NCBI GenBank assembly: GCA_035578175.1
Contig: JAQMRL010000001.1
Coordinates: 184,337,283 to 184,401,282, forward strand
Source: Catonia carolina
Lineage: Eukaryota; Arthropoda; Insecta; Hemiptera; Achilidae
Length of the DNA stretch: 64,000 nucleotides
Reading direction: 5' to 3'
Position 1 is the stretch's first letter. Every line of letters begins with the position of its first letter. The notes below the pieces were generated by a model. That model searched no databases. It was not told the DNA's origin and saw only the letters and a program-made list of their open reading frames with translations. The translations under genes and the position numbers were made by a program. Shown here one piece after another: positions 1-12,557 of the stretch.

Positions 1-88
1 CAATAGTAAACCACCTCACTCCTCGTTTTTACTTAGTAAAACCTCTAGAGGTTCAAACCAGCCTTTCGGCTGTTGACCTAAACAACAA
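1..88 (+). mobile_element. SINE-C copy 1, 3' end only (cut by window edge)
   Basis: This is the 3' end of the dispersed SINE-like family also seen at 2941, 38120 (minus), 41291, 43867 and 47113. It carries the family's diagnostic 3' hairpin CAGCCTTTCGGCTG, followed by a GACCTAAACAAC end. The rest of the element lies outside the window. Confidence 0.75.
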
Positions 89-99
89 ATAAAACAAAG

Positions 100-310
100 A
101 ACCTTAATTAACTTTTAAGTTTAATGTAATATTTACACGTACCAACCAGTTAACATAAATAAGACTCAAATACCCAAAGTAGACTCCACTAGATACCTTG
201 GTACACGTCTTCCCAAACGACTGAATTGGAAAACATACATGCAGAACAAAAGAAAAAACTGAACGCAAAATTTAAACAGTTTATTGGGTACTAGGTAAAC
301 TTTCGACTCT
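100..310 (+). pseudogene. Jockey-type RT thumb fragment
   Basis: The plus strand around 195-288 reads TRYLGTRLPKRLNWK and then a lysine-rich stretch. This corresponds to the region after the catalytic palm of Jockey-clade RTs (consensus roughly KYLG-x-LDKRLxWK-x-HI). A stop codon (tag) follows at about 286, and only weak similarity continues. The fragment has no start codon and no catalytic residues, so it is a dead 5'- and 3'-truncated LINE remnant. The clade is inferred from the motif alone. Confidence 0.55.
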
Positions 311-312
311 CA

Positions 313-580
313 ATATTTTTTTTAGCTTTTATTTCTTATCGGGAACTGTACATTGTTGACAACTACCAATCTGATCGCTGCTTTTTGCTGTATTTTTTTT
401 GACGTGGATTAGACATCAGTTTGAACAGGGACCCCCAGTACAGTTTGTTCGTGGATGGCTGTCAACTGTTCACCATACAAAGTCGCTTGCCCAATCGGTG
501 TTACTTAACAAATAATAGCGACTTTCTACCACCTGATTGACTGGGCTGGCCCGAAGGCCCGACACTCAATCTTAACAACA
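313..580 (+). repeat. Dispersed repeat R, copy 1 (with 44-nt core)
   Basis: This stretch aligns by eye with 53334-53600 on the same strand. Most of it has diverged by substitutions and small indels, but positions 483-526 are identical to 53513-53556 over 44 nt. A short GC-rich inverted motif (GGGC..GGCCC) follows the core. No coding capacity or known element type was recognised. Confidence 0.6.
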
Positions 581-618
581 AACTTTTAATTTTCAAAGCA
601 ATTCTTAAACCAATTTTT

Positions 619-1512
619 ACTTTTTCTTGCCTGTATGAATATATAGGAAGGAAAGTATTTTTTTCATGTCAATTTTTCGAAATCAAGTTTTCACCGGATC
701 TACACGTTTTCAGCCCCCTGAACCCAAAAATATGTTTTTAGCGTTTGGTCTGCATGTGTGTGTACAAACTTGAAACTTAAGTTAGACACTCTACCGGACC
801 TGACATCATCAAAAACCATCATTCATCAAAACCGGTCAACCGAAAATAGTAGTTTATTCTTGTAATTTTTCACTTTTTTGCAATTTTTTCAAAAACGACT
901 CCTACGATTTTTTTTAAAAATCGCCTGGTTTACTAAATTTTTTGTGCTTTACAAGATAGGGTAGGCACCATGTCTGCTGAAATTCTTGGAGAGGCGTTTT
1001 CACGTAAAAATGGTTTTTTTAAGATTGCGGCTTAAATATGCATTTAAGCGCAAAAATTTATATAATATAAGTTGTAGATAATTTAAAATCCTACAACCTT
1101 TATTCGTAACATTTTTTTGTGTAACGCTTAGTTTAGCGGTAATTAGCGGTTTTATGTTTTTTCTCACGAAAACGTGTGAAAAATCGATTTTTTCAAGATT
1201 TCGGCATTAGTATATCTTTTACGAAAAAAGTGTCTATAATGAAATTTATAGGAAATTGAAAAATCTACAACTTTAATTGGAGAATTTTTCTCTACAGTCC
1301 CTAGTTTAGCGTGAAAGAACGATTTCCTTATTTTTAAGCTAAACTGAAGTTAATTTTCATTTTGCGTCTTTCACCCTTGATTAAAATTAGGTTATGTTTA
1401 TTGGGGTTAGTTTTTTGTTTATTTCTAAAGTTTTATTACTAATGTTAGGTTATATTGTTAATTATTTTCATTTGCAAGAGAAAGTTGTGTGAGTGTTTCA
1501 CACGAGATTTTT
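619..1512 (+). repeat. Repeat A copy 1 (~1.1 kb AT-rich dispersed element)
   Basis: One of seven copies of a non-coding family. The left end reads TACTTTTTCTTGCCTGTATG. The right end reads GCAAGAGAAAGTTGTGTGAG, followed by a small hairpin (GTGTGA/TCACAC). The two ends share an inverted ACTTTCTCTTGC motif. An internal (TG)n run near 753-762 marks the site that is expanded in copy 6. The ORF at 1455-1784 begins inside the right end and runs into flank, and it looks incidental. Confidence 0.75.
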
Positions 1513-2940
1513 ACGTATACAATAATTCAATATTAGAAGTTTGCTATCCATTTCAACATTCAAAGGCGGGAAAAGTTCCAATCGAAACTACTCAAGACAT
1601 CACAGCATCACCTTGGTACATAATAAACAACATATTACACAGAGATCTACACATTATTATCATTTTATCTTTAACTGTACCTATTTTTATTTTCATTTTT
1701 GCTGTTAATATTTACATAATATGGTTTTTTTATTTAGGTGGAAAAGTGTTAAAAAAAAGTATTATTTTAGTCATACTGGAGTGACTACTAACATTAGATT
1801 TCTTATTTATATTTTTTTGTATATAGTACAATTATTTATGAATTGTATTTATGTGTCTGTTTGTTATTCGGTGTATTGTCTTCCAAGTTCGGACTCTACG
1901 CTCTTTTGGAGGAGTTATATTTATTGATATATAAATAAATAAATAAATACTGTAAGTATGATGGTTTGTTTTATGCATATTTAAGCAAGACTATTAGGAA
2001 TTTCGGAAGAGAAAGGGAAATGTACTGGATATGAACAGCATTGACCTACAACAACGTAGGTGTTAATGTGACTAATATTGACCTTCTTATGCAAAAGTTA
2101 TCCATAATTTTGCTTTCAATTTAATTCAACAGATTCCGGGTCAGCCGCAAAATAATCTATGAAACCATAGATGGAAATTCATTACCATCATTTTGTTTCC
2201 ATAGTTTTTAATTTTATTTCAAGCACAGTGTAGTTATCTTGGGTTGATTTTTTATATTTAGGGTCGAACATATCTATTTCTTTACTGTTAACAATTATAT
2301 CCAACAATAAAAACTCCGTTAGAAAGTGACAATATTGCGTCTATTTTATAAAACCTTCCCGGCCGCCCAAACAACTCCACTTGCCTTTACTTCATTTTTA
2401 GCCGTTTGACTTAATTATATCAATTAATTAACAGCACCCTTACTAAGCATTCAATGGAATGCCAAAAAAAATACTTAAAATTCTTAAATATTTGTATTTA
2501 AGTTCTATGAATGGACAAAATTTTTACAGAGTTCACGTTTTTAATGTTGGTTTTTGAATTCAATAATAAGCCTAATTTGGGAAAAAATTTTCAGTCTGAG
2601 TAAAATGTTTTGGTATTTTTCAGATGGGAATCAGCCTAAAATTAAATTCAGGTTTAAATGAATAAACAATACAATTTTAGCGCTAGGGATCGTTTTCATG
2701 TCATTTAAACAATTGTAATAAAAGTAAACAAAACTTCTACAAAAAAGTAATAATGATCCTAAAGTGGTTCAACTTCTAAGACGCAATTTAATAAGTCAAA
2801 TCTTTCGAACACTTTTGTTAAACATTTAAGTACCAACAAGGTCAAATTAGTAATTGTTCCAAACTTTAGTTTTTGTAACATCAAAAAGATAAACACATGA
2901 CAAAACAATAATTTTATTAATCATTACACATTTATTATTG
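1513..2940. other. AT-rich intergenic stretch
   Basis: No coding region or element was recognised. The only structure seen is a short (AAAT)n run at about 1933-1950. Confidence 0.5.
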
Positions 2941-3331
2941 CCTGTAGCAGGCAGGTAGTGTTAAATTATTTGTTCTCGATTTGCTAGTTCCAGGGCTATA
3001 AAAAATTGTGCTGTTTCTTATAGCATGGTCAGCCAATTATGTACATTAAGCATTTAAGAACAGAAGAGGTAGAGGTGTAAAAACACTAGCCAGAGTTATC
3101 TCCTCTGAGAGTAATGAATTTCATTATAACTTACATCCAGACCCTGTATTGATCGAAGTGAAAGTGGCATTTGCAAGGTGGAAAGTAGAGACTTTTTAGA
3201 GGGCCCGGCATGCTGATAAGCATTCTTTTCCACTTAGTTAGAAAGGCAATTGTAAACCATCTCACTCCTTATTTTACTTAGTAAAGCCTCTAGAGGTACA
3301 AACTAGCCATTCGGCTGATAACCCAACAACA
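2941..3331 (+). mobile_element. SINE-C copy 2, near full length, diverged
   Basis: This copy aligns along the whole family consensus. It has the middle block with the GAGGGCCCGGCATGCTGATA signature, the GGTAAACCA-like block, and a degenerate 3' hairpin (TAGCCATTCGGCTG) followed by CCCAACAACAA. It is more diverged than the copies at 41.3 and 47.1 kb, so it is probably older. No protein is encoded. Confidence 0.8.
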
Positions 3332-3926
3332 AAATTTATTTTATGGTTAGCAAAACAGATCTTTATTAACAGTAAGCCTAAAAGTATAATGATGGAGTTC
3401 AACATCAAATGGGATTGAAGAGATTTTTCCTGCTACCAAAATAACCATTGTGATAAATTTCCTACGTATTTATTGTTGTACAGGACTTCCTTATTGTAAT
3501 ATCAATAACCTAGACATTAACATAGATGTAATATTACAAACGTCATTGAAATAGTAATTACTAATAAACTAATTGTTTGATTTATTTGTGTAACTTCTAG
3601 GGATCCGTAGCTAAAAACAGTACCATAAACTCTAGATTATAAATATTACACTTTTTTAAACCCTTACCAGGACAAAAACAATGACTCCATCCGTGGCACA
3701 TTGGTTTACAAGCTAAACTGCAAAGCATAAGACCTCAAGATAACATGTTAAAATCTAACGTTTCGTTTCTGTAACACCCATTGTCATTAACGACAAAATT
3801 TTGATACGACTTAATATAAATTATAAATATATATACACAATTAAATAAATTTTTATCATTCAATTACTCTTTTCTGTTATAAACTTCATCAAAAATGCAG
3901 TACAAAATTAACTGAAACAATTTATT
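3332..3926. other. AT-rich intergenic stretch
   Basis: Nothing recognisable was found on either strand. Confidence 0.5.
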
Positions 3927-4102
3927 GGCCGCCTCCGTAGCGTGGTGGTAGCGCGCTGGCCTACCACGAAGAGGTCCCGGGTTCGATTCCCGTCTAGGGT
4001 CTGGAAATTATGACTAGTCACAATCCAACGTTCTATAACCTACTGTAGCCGCTAATGACCAGAGTGTTGATGCGACTTTATAATATAAACTAAAAAAAAA
4101 AA
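3927..4102 (+). mobile_element. tRNA-headed SINE, family 1 (best copy)
   Basis: A tRNA-like head begins GGCCGCCTCCGTAGCGTGG. It has an A-box-like TGGTGGTAGCG (about 3943-3953) and a perfect B box GGTTCGATTCC (3980-3990). A ~90-bp unrelated body follows (AATCCAACGTTCTATAACC, CTGTAGCCGC) and then an A-rich tail (4092-4102). The head-body-tail layout and other copies at 9.9, 20.6, 36.5, 36.7, 45.4 and 55.4 kb show that this is a SINE and not a tRNA gene. The intact boxes suggest this copy may still be able to recruit RNA polymerase III. Confidence 0.85.
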
Positions 4103-5289
4103 TTTAAAGAACAATATTTATAAAATACATAGACTACAATTTAATACAAACAAATAAGTCAATCTGATATTTCTATGTAGAATATACAGTTTATAAACCT
4201 TTTTATATTTTCGTTTTAATACTTTAAAACTTATAAGTATTTAAACCTTAACATTCCACTGTAACACCCACCTGTTTTCCCTTGTGTGTTTCTTGTTATT
4301 TTTTTTACTATATCTTACAATCGCACGATTGAGTAAACTACAATCAACTCTCTATAGCCTGCAAAATTGTACGTTATTATTTTTTTACAAGAAATATTGT
4401 TAAAGAATTTAGTTATTTTACGGGTGTTATGCAATACCACTAGTAATTGTAATGACCTCCAAGTTATGTTTCTCACTGATGTCGCTTCATGACCACAGAT
4501 CTCCTGAAGTGTCTCTTTCTGATAATACTTTTCTACAATTTTTATTTTATTATTCATGTTATAACTCCTAATTAATAACCCGTATCAAGTTAAAATACTT
4601 CTGTTAACTGAAAACCGTTGATCTTACAAATAAGATAAAAAACTGAAATTATTTTTTTTTTCTACATATTTATCGCTCTAATGTTAGAAATTTCAAACTC
4701 TCCCGTACGCGTATGCTTCATACACACACTCACACAACGATAAAACTTCATTCTGATTTCAGTTTTGCTTAAGGGTAATGACTCTTTTACGGAATAGACA
4801 TAAGGAAATTAAATATCAATTTCATATGACATCATATAATTACATATAGCTTGCCTTTATTTTCTAATCACAGTAACATCAATATAATACAAAATCTAAT
4901 TAAAATAATAAGTACGTTATTCATTAATCGTGCACCAGGAATATGGATCTAATTTTCAGCTCTCATTACGTCATTCTTACAACGCATGCAAATCATTTAA
5001 TTTATTTTGATTTTACATTTTACGATAGACAGGACAATGAACGGCGAAACAACGTATTTTAAAATATTTGTAGAATTATTAATTTATTTAAAATAACTTT
5101 AAGAAAAATTCTTGCTGAACACACGATTATCGTAGGATAGGATTCATCATATTTTCGAGGATTGTATTTATTAACACATTATTGTAGCAGAATAAAAAAT
5201 AAAATTATATCGACAATTTTTTTATTTTTACTTTTCATTACGGTACTGTACAATGAGCTGACACGAATTACGTACATATGATATTTTAT
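4103..5289. other. AT-rich intergenic stretch
   Basis: No element or gene was recognised. The minus-strand ORF at 4315-4557 (80 codons) has low-complexity composition and no family resemblance. Confidence 0.45.
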
Positions 5290-6130
5290 TTAAAGAGCGG
5301 TGGCGAATTTTACTTTCAGGAGAAGAGTTACCCAGTGGTACATTCTCCAATAAGAACTACGAGTGTTGTCGATTGTTCAGACCAAGAGGTCACTGCTCTA
5401 TTTTAGCTTTAGAGGTCACACTGTTGGGAAGTTCTTGTAGCTAGGTTACAGGCTAGTTGGTTTTGATGGTCATATAATCGTTCGCGAAATTTACTATAGA
5501 AGGTTAGTTTCTTTAGTGTTGGAATTTCGAAATCATCGTGGGGGTTATATTGATTACATAAAAAGAAGAACGAGAAGCAAGTCTACAGAATTTTGATTGA
5601 AAGCCCTGGAGTTAATCTCTGCCGCTACTCCTAAGAGCTGGCCACCATAAGTCGAGATTGGTCTCAAAAGGATTTTGTACATAAAATTTTGGAACGGAGG
5701 TTCAATTTCGGTCGAGGGTTAATTAAACAGAAGAGTAGCTCCTGGCGGCTGTTAAGTTCTAAATATTTTATACGCAGACCATGCTTCCAAGTTAATCGCC
5801 TGTCAAGCCACAAGTCAAGATATCGCACCAATCTCGCCTGGGGCATATGAATGTTATTCAGTACCATAGGTGGACAAGTTTGACGTCATAAGGTGAACGT
5901 AACTTGCGTCGATTTATTTCGGTTCACCTTAATATTGGCTAACGGGTAAGCCAGTCATGTATTAATAAAAGAAGTCACTGTACCAGCGTGGAAGCTTTAT
6001 CCACGGTCTTTTACCTTACAAAAATTTCTGTGTTTTCAGCATACTTCATGGTTCCCGATGTGTCCAAAACAGTCATATCTGATGCAGACACGCTATGCAG
6101 AAGTGGGGATATTGCCCGATCGGATACTCC
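5290..6130 (-). pseudogene. Jockey-type LINE remnant, RT motif C to C-terminus
   Basis: Reading the minus strand from about 6100 downwards gives, in shifting frames, a run matching Jockey RT order. First comes a corrupted catalytic motif (MKYAENTEI where YADDTAI is expected). Next come KTVDKASTLVQ and IHDWLTR, and then the post-palm block VRYLDLWLDRRLTWKHGL (in an open stretch at 5664-5867). After that SKILCTKSF and a further decayed tail are readable to about 5300. There are several frameshifts and stops, and the aspartate pair is lost. It is 5'-truncated with no endonuclease. The best-matching window relative is the similar post-palm block at 100-310. Confidence 0.65.
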
Positions 6131-6189
6131 GGCGTTAATATTTTTATCTAGTGACAATATTTGATTACTCTTATTCATATTATTATTTT

Positions 6190-7208
6190 TCTTTCTCTTA
6201 CACTACATGAATAGGGAGTGAAGTAAAGTATTCATGTCGATTTTTCGAAATCGATTTTCTACCGGATATAAACGTTTTCTGGCCCTCTGAACCCAAAAAA
6301 GATGTTATTAGTTAGTGGTCTGTGTGTTAACAAAATATCTCAAGAACGGAATTGCGTACGAAGTTGAAACTTGGAAGTTACTATGGGACGCGAAATGAAC
6401 ATTTATTTTCTAAATCGGTCAACTGGAAGTAGTTTATTCATGCGATTTTTCACTTTTTTCAATTTTCTCAAAAATGAATCATACTATTTTTTAGAAATGT
6501 CACATTTAATTAATTTTTTATGCTCTATAAAATACGGTAAGCGGCTGTTTGCTAAAATTCTTGGAGGCCTGTGCTTTCGTGAAAAAAAATTTTAAACGTT
6601 TTTTAAGATTGCGGCTTTGATATCCTACATTTGAGAGCAAAAGTTTGTATAATTAAAGTTGTAGAACATTAAAAAAATTACAACTTGTATTTCAAATTTT
6701 TTTTTATACAATGCTTACTTTAACAATAATTAGTGATTTCCTGTATTTTTCTCACCAAAATCGATAAAAAATTGAATATTTTAAGATTGTCCTAGTATAC
6801 ATAAAAATAAAAATTGTATACATAAAATTATAAAATAAAATTATAAAAATTGTATAATAATTAAAAATTAAAAATTGTATAATAAAAAATAAAATTGTAT
6901 AAAAATTATACATAAAATAAAATTGTCCTAGTAACGACAAAAATGTATATGATCAGAGTTATAGAAATTTAAAACTCTACAATCTTTATTTCAATAAGTT
7001 TCTCTGCAGGGCTTAGTTTAGCAGCAATTACTAATTCCCGTATTTTTAAGTCAACACAGGCTGATTTTTATATGGCGTTATTCGCTCGTAAATAAAATTA
7101 TGTCATGATTTTCATATTACGTTATTTACTAATGATTGAAGATAGGTTATATTTTCATTATTTTTATTGGTATGAGAACGTCGTGTGAGTGTTTTACTCT
7201 AGACTTTT
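6190..7208 (+). repeat. Repeat A copy 2
   Basis: This is a full-length but diverged copy of the ~1.1 kb AT-rich family. It has the left-end motif TTTCTCTTACACTACATG, the CCGGATATAAACG block, the paired GTTGTAGAA/CTACAACTT blocks, and the right end GAGAACGTCGTGTGAGTG. A local expansion of AAAATTGTATAA-like units at about 6800-6920 is private to this copy. The open frames within it are incidental. Confidence 0.75.
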
Positions 7209-9664
7209 ACCTTAACTTGCAAGGTAAAAATCTGATTAAGTTTTATGCGGATCTTCAGTACCAAAGTATGTAAATAAACCACATTAGCAAATCAGCAATA
7301 AAGATCGATAAATGTATTATTTTACAATAAATCTTTTAAACTTCTTATTTTACATAGACATAATTTACAAAAGTTAATTATTTTGGTAGAAAACATTCCA
7401 TTGGTAATTGAAAACTTTATTAACATACTATAAAATTAATAAGTTTTGAAATTTAGGCAATGTTTTAATTTACTAAGTGTAGTTTATTATTGTTTTATGT
7501 TTACTGCTTAGTTAAAAATTAATTTAACTAAAATTGAATTAATTTTATAGAAGTTAATATTCAGATTAGTTTACGATTGGTTCAGCATTGCAATTTATTA
7601 CTAATGGCTTACTTTAAAGAATTTTTGTTTTCTTTAATTAAAATGTCTACATAGAAAATAAAAAATAAAAGAGCTAAATCGATTTCTTTCCAACTCGCAC
7701 GATACTTGCGTGGGTGCACCACCCATTGTGTTATTTACTTAGTTTAATTTGGTGAAACATTATTAACCGAGTCTAAATAAAAATCCCCTATTTTGGAGTT
7801 AAACATTAAAGATCAGCATGGGCTTAACTCAAGGCTGAAGTATAAAGTAAACTTGTGAAATTCACATTTGTCTACATAGTTCGTATTAACTGACCCGATA
7901 CTTCCCACAGAGTAGGTGATATATGTTTTACATTGAAATAAATTTGGTAGTTATTAATAAACTGTCGGTAATCGAAGTATAAATTCATTGTTACAAAATA
8001 TTTAAAGAATGTTATCTATTTTTCTCTTTTACTACCCAGTTTACAAAACCAAGGTCTATTAAACATTTTTATTATCACCATTAATATTTCGCTTTGTATG
8101 TTATTAATTAATCTTATACCTATTAGAAGATTAAATACGGAACGTTAGAAATTCACTTACTAAGAAATTCCATTGGGCAATAGTTTCATTAAAATTAAAA
8201 TAGTATTTTTTTCAAGTCACTTTAAACGAATTTCCAAGTAAACTACCTTTCTCGGTTGTGGAGCAATTAAATATTATTGACTTATAAAAAGTTAAACCAA
8301 TTATTATAGGATTATAATATTATAATACATGGGTATTATAGTAATTTTTTGTTCGTATAAAGTGTCCCATCAATTGTTTGTTTATTAAGGACTACTTTGA
8401 ATTACAGTAAGGATGTTTCAATTTTTATTTATAATTATTTTCAACCCATAACCAGGAATAAAAATCTGGACGTTCTGTTTTACGAGATAGTGCAGCGCAT
8501 TTTAGCACTCGAATTTCTGGCCCACTGGAGCGGCTCCTTTGTAGCTTTAATAAGTACAGTAATTAGTTTTCCAAAAATTAATGAATTTTCGGTACATTAA
8601 TTTGGAGATGTGGATCTATCTCCTTTATCAATAACAGTGTACTAATATAAACTCATAAAGTAAATTTCATAAAAGTTTAATGCTTTCAAAACTAATTTCT
8701 CTCGTAACTTAAGTACATGGTTTAGCTTATAATTTCTGTTTATGTTTTATAGAAAATGACTTATTTTTTCATGAGAAGATACTTTTCATGTAACCATCTA
8801 AAAACTCATAATAATAGATATGAAACTTTGTATGGGAAAAGGTGCAAGAAGAGACAAGAGTTAATACAAATTTTTATAAAAAAGTTGCTTGTTGCAGCAA
8901 TTTGGTAAGGAGTCATACTGAGTGGAATATTAAAAATAAGAAAATTGTAAAATTCAAAAAAATGCTGGTAAAAAGTCTATCAGTCTAAATATTTTTAAAA
9001 TCAATCGGTGAAGCGTTAAGATAGTCGAAGATTTTTAAATCGTTAAATAAAATTTTACAAAAACCATTTTTTTTCAGTTTTCATTAAGATCAAGCATACC
9101 ACATATGTATGTAAATGTTTATAATCTAAGCAAATTGATATGTTTTGTTATTACAAATTATCTTTTTTTATGGTGTCACCGATTGCGAGGTCATTTAGTC
9201 CCTTCAGTGGGTAATAGATTAACTGTGATTAGAATGCTGTTAAACGTTTCCAGATTATTACAAAGCATAATTTGTTTTTAAGTACCAACTATTTTGCACG
9301 TTAATGCTAATAAGATGCTAATATGATAAGGGTAATAGATAATTTTTTTTCATATAACTTTTTTTAATGTATATTCTGTTGTATAACGATTAATGCAACT
9401 TATCAATTAGAATTAACACATGAACAAAATACAACCCACTGGTGTAATTAACAAATTATAACATTGAAACATATTATACTGCTCTTAATTATTATTTACA
9501 ATCAAAATTGAATAAGTAGTGTTTTATAAAAAGAAATAATAAAAAAATAACCAAAACCTCCTTTAAAACGAAATAAAACAAAATGAGAAGTAGTAAATAA
9601 TGAGCACATGATTCCAAAATACATGTAGATCGAAATTTACTGGATAAAAATTAGCAATAAAAAA
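7209..9664. other. AT-rich intergenic stretch
   Basis: About 2.4 kb with no recognised element. The ORF at 8397-8600 resembles no family known to me. Short direct T/A-rich runs only. Confidence 0.45.
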
Positions 9665-9746
9665 TTCCCATACCTGACCGAGCATCGAACTCAGGACTAC
9701 TGCCGTAGAAGCCAATTGCTTTGACCGTTACACCACGGACCGGCCA
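9665..9746 (-). mobile_element. tRNA-headed SINE, family 2 head (degenerate)
   Basis: On the minus strand the head starts GGCCGGTCCGTGGTGTAACG and contains the family-2 block TTCTACGGCAG and a mutated B box. It is flanked by TACCTGACC as in other family-2 copies. The expected tail is not clearly recognisable. Confidence 0.6.
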
Positions 9747-9900
9747 ATTTAAACTAGTTATTTAAAATTGAATCTAAAGTTTTTGGTTTGATCTTTAAGT
9801 ACTCGTCACAACTACTGAAGTGATTAAATAAATTTTTATATTGTTTATAAACGTAATTTTTATGACAATTATATTGACCATATTTCAAATCCTGACATTT

Positions 9901-10064
9901 GGCTGCCGTGGCGTAGTGGTTAGCGTGCTAACCTACAAAGCGGAGATACCGGGTTTAATTTTCAGCCAAGGTCTGACAATTATTACAATTCAAAACCCAC
10001 CGTCCCAGTTCCATAACCCACCGTAGTCATTAATCAACATTAAATTAACTAAAAATAAAAAAAA
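9901..10064 (+). mobile_element. tRNA-headed SINE, family 1
   Basis: The head GGCTGCCGTGGCGTAGTGG has an A box and a decayed B box (GGGTTTAATTTTC). The body carries AAAACCCACCGTCCCAG and CCGTAGTCATTAAT, ending in an A-rich tail at about 10050-10064. The layout is the same as the copy at 3927. Confidence 0.75.
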
Positions 10065-10770
10065 GAATTACAACATTTTGTCGGGAATTAAATCCAGGAA
10101 GAAATTTGAGCTTAAACAGTATATTGTTTTCCTTTACAGTTCATTATCATAACTTTAATGACATGAAGTGAAACTATTTGAAGACAATGGTCAATAATCT
10201 GAATAAATGTGTTACGTAATAATCTATTCTAATATTTTATGAATATTTTTTATTAGAAATAAATATAAAATAATATTAGAATATTCATATTTTGTAATTC
10301 TTACAAAAAAATCCATTCAGCGATCCCACGAAATGAATTATTCTATAACTGGCTTAAAACGTGGAAAGCTAGTTTCGTTATAGAAGAATAATATTAGAAT
10401 CGTAATTTTTGCAAAGCGTGCGTCTACGAACACACATTATACAAGCGAACTATAAAACAGCGCCTTACTTTTTTTATAAAGGCATTGTATTGGCCAACAA
10501 CTCATCCTTTTCTACCGCATAATATTTTTTAAACGATTCGATACTATTACGTAACTGGAAACGGTTAGCCGTATTTCATGCCATTCATTTTAAACTTTTA
10601 AAATGCCTATTGCACTTCTTAACATTTATCTTTTATTTCAAGACAAGATAACTGTATTTTTTTCTATTTCATTAATTTCTGTAAGGCATAAAACAATCAA
10701 AATTAGATTAATTAACATTTAAATAATGATTTTTTAGCGTACTTACCAAAGTAAAATGAAAATATATTAC
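10065..10770. other. AT-rich intergenic stretch
   Basis: Nothing recognisable. It contains a local inverted pair around 10215-10300 (TAATATTTTATGAATATTT and its near complement). Confidence 0.4.
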
Positions 10771-11810
10771 AAAAATCTGATGTGAAACACACACGACTTT
10801 CATTTTCCAATGCAAATAATGAACAACTTAACCTAATATTAGTAATAAAACATTAGAAATAAACAAAAATATCAGTCTCAAGAAAAACATAACCTCAATT
10901 ATATTCATGGGTGAATGATGCAAAATGAAAATCAACCTCAGTTTGGCTTAATAATTCGAAAAATATGGTGTAAACACGCGAATGTCTCTTGCCAATGCAT
11001 ATGATGACCAATATAACCTAACATTAATAATAAAACATTAGAAATAAACAAAAAACTAACCTAAAAAACATACGGAAAATCCGGAAAATCACTCTTTCAC
11101 GCTAAACTAGGCTCTGTAGTGAAAAATGCTCCAAATAAAATTTGTAGATCTTTTAATTTTCTATAAATTCGGTTATATACACTTTTGTAGTAAGAGATAC
11201 TAAGGCTGAAATCTTCAAAAATCGTTTTTTTACAAATTTTCATGAAAAAAAAACAGAAAATGGCTAATTACCGCTAAACTAAGCGTTATACAAAGAAATG
11301 TTTGAAATAAAAGGTGTAGGATTTTAAATTCGTTACATTTTTGCGCTAAAATGCATATTAAAGCCGCAATCTTAATAGAACAAATTTTTTTACGAGAAAA
11401 CAACCTCCCCAAAAATTTCAGCAGACATGGCACCTACCCTATCTTGTAAAGTATAAAAAATATAGTGAATGAGGTGAATTTAAAAAAATCGTAGGAGCGG
11501 TTTTTGAGAAAATTGCAAAAAAATGAAAAATTACACGAATAAACTACTACTTCCGGTTGACCGATTTCGATGAAAATGTTCATGTCGGATCCTCTAGTGG
11601 TATTTAACTTAAGTTTCAAGTTTCTACTTCGTACGATGTTTCATTTTTGAGATATTTTGTTTACGCACACAAAGACCAACCGCTAAAAACATGTTTTTTT
11701 TTTGTTCAGGGGGTCTGAAAACGTGTAGATCCGGTGAAAACTCGATTTCGAAAAATCGACGTTAAAACAATACGTTCCTTTCTATATATTCATACAGGCA
11801 AGAGAAAGTA
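10771..11810 (-). repeat. Repeat A copy 3, with a partly duplicated right end
   Basis: A full-length copy on the minus strand, ending at GGCAAGAGAAAGTA near 11810. The family's right-end region appears twice: once at 10771-10940 and again at about 10955-11075, where the TAACATTA/AACATTAGAAATAAAC block recurs. The minus-strand ORFs at 11230-11433 and 11434-11619 are accidental frames in this AT-rich repeat, because equivalent short frames occur at the same place in other copies. Confidence 0.75.
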
Positions 11811-12557
11811 AGAAATTAATCAAAATTTTAAAATATAGTGTTTTATTTCTTAACACTTCATTACCGTAAATTTTGTACAGCTTAGAAAATTAAGACGTAA
11901 GATTAACAATAGAATTACAAACAACAAGAAAGATTTTGTTTATTTTACATAGCTTATTATTTAGGACAATCAAAGTGCTGAACCGTGTAAACATAATCGA
12001 AATGACCGCACAGTAATTTATGAAGTGTAAATATTACTTCCAGTAGTAGTAATAAAAATCTTGCACTCCAGTCTATTTGTAAAACTTTTTGTTTAGTATT
12101 CATTGTAAATAATATGCTGTAGAAAAAGCTGTCGATTTAAATTAGTTAATTTTAGCTGATCTGAATTATTTGGCCACGAAAATATTGAAATAAAGAAGTT
12201 TTAAAAGCGTAATTTTCAAATGATCTTCTTTAAAAGGTAATTAGATTAATAACCGGATTTTTTCTGTGGTTAGTGAACTCTTAGAAAACTGGGGTTAAAA
12301 CAAAAACGAGTGAGTTGATTACTCATTTTTTACGTTTGTGAACAGCTTATTAAATTTTTAATAAATATAAAAACAGAGTTGGTAAAAAAATAGTATTAAG
12401 TTATTATAAGAATTAACAACACTTTTGAGAATAAATTAACCAACTGAAAACAAATCAGACTTTTATAAATTCGACTTTCTTTTAAATAAATAAAACCCAA
12501 ACAAAAATGAATCAGGAGAATATTATGTTAAATTATTAATAAAAATGAATCTTTTTA
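11811..12557. other. AT-rich intergenic stretch
   Basis: No recognisable element. Base composition changes sharply at about 12560, where the LINE begins. Confidence 0.45.

Noticed and set aside
1455..1927. Two overlapping ORFs as a small membrane protein gene
   Set aside because: Composition is AT-driven and hydrophobic with no conserved motif. The start lies in repeat A, and the equivalent frame is not kept in other copies.
3927..4010. Possible genuine tRNA gene
   Set aside because: The B box is perfect, but the same head occurs at many sites attached to a common body and A tail, and the acceptor stem does not close. It is a SINE.
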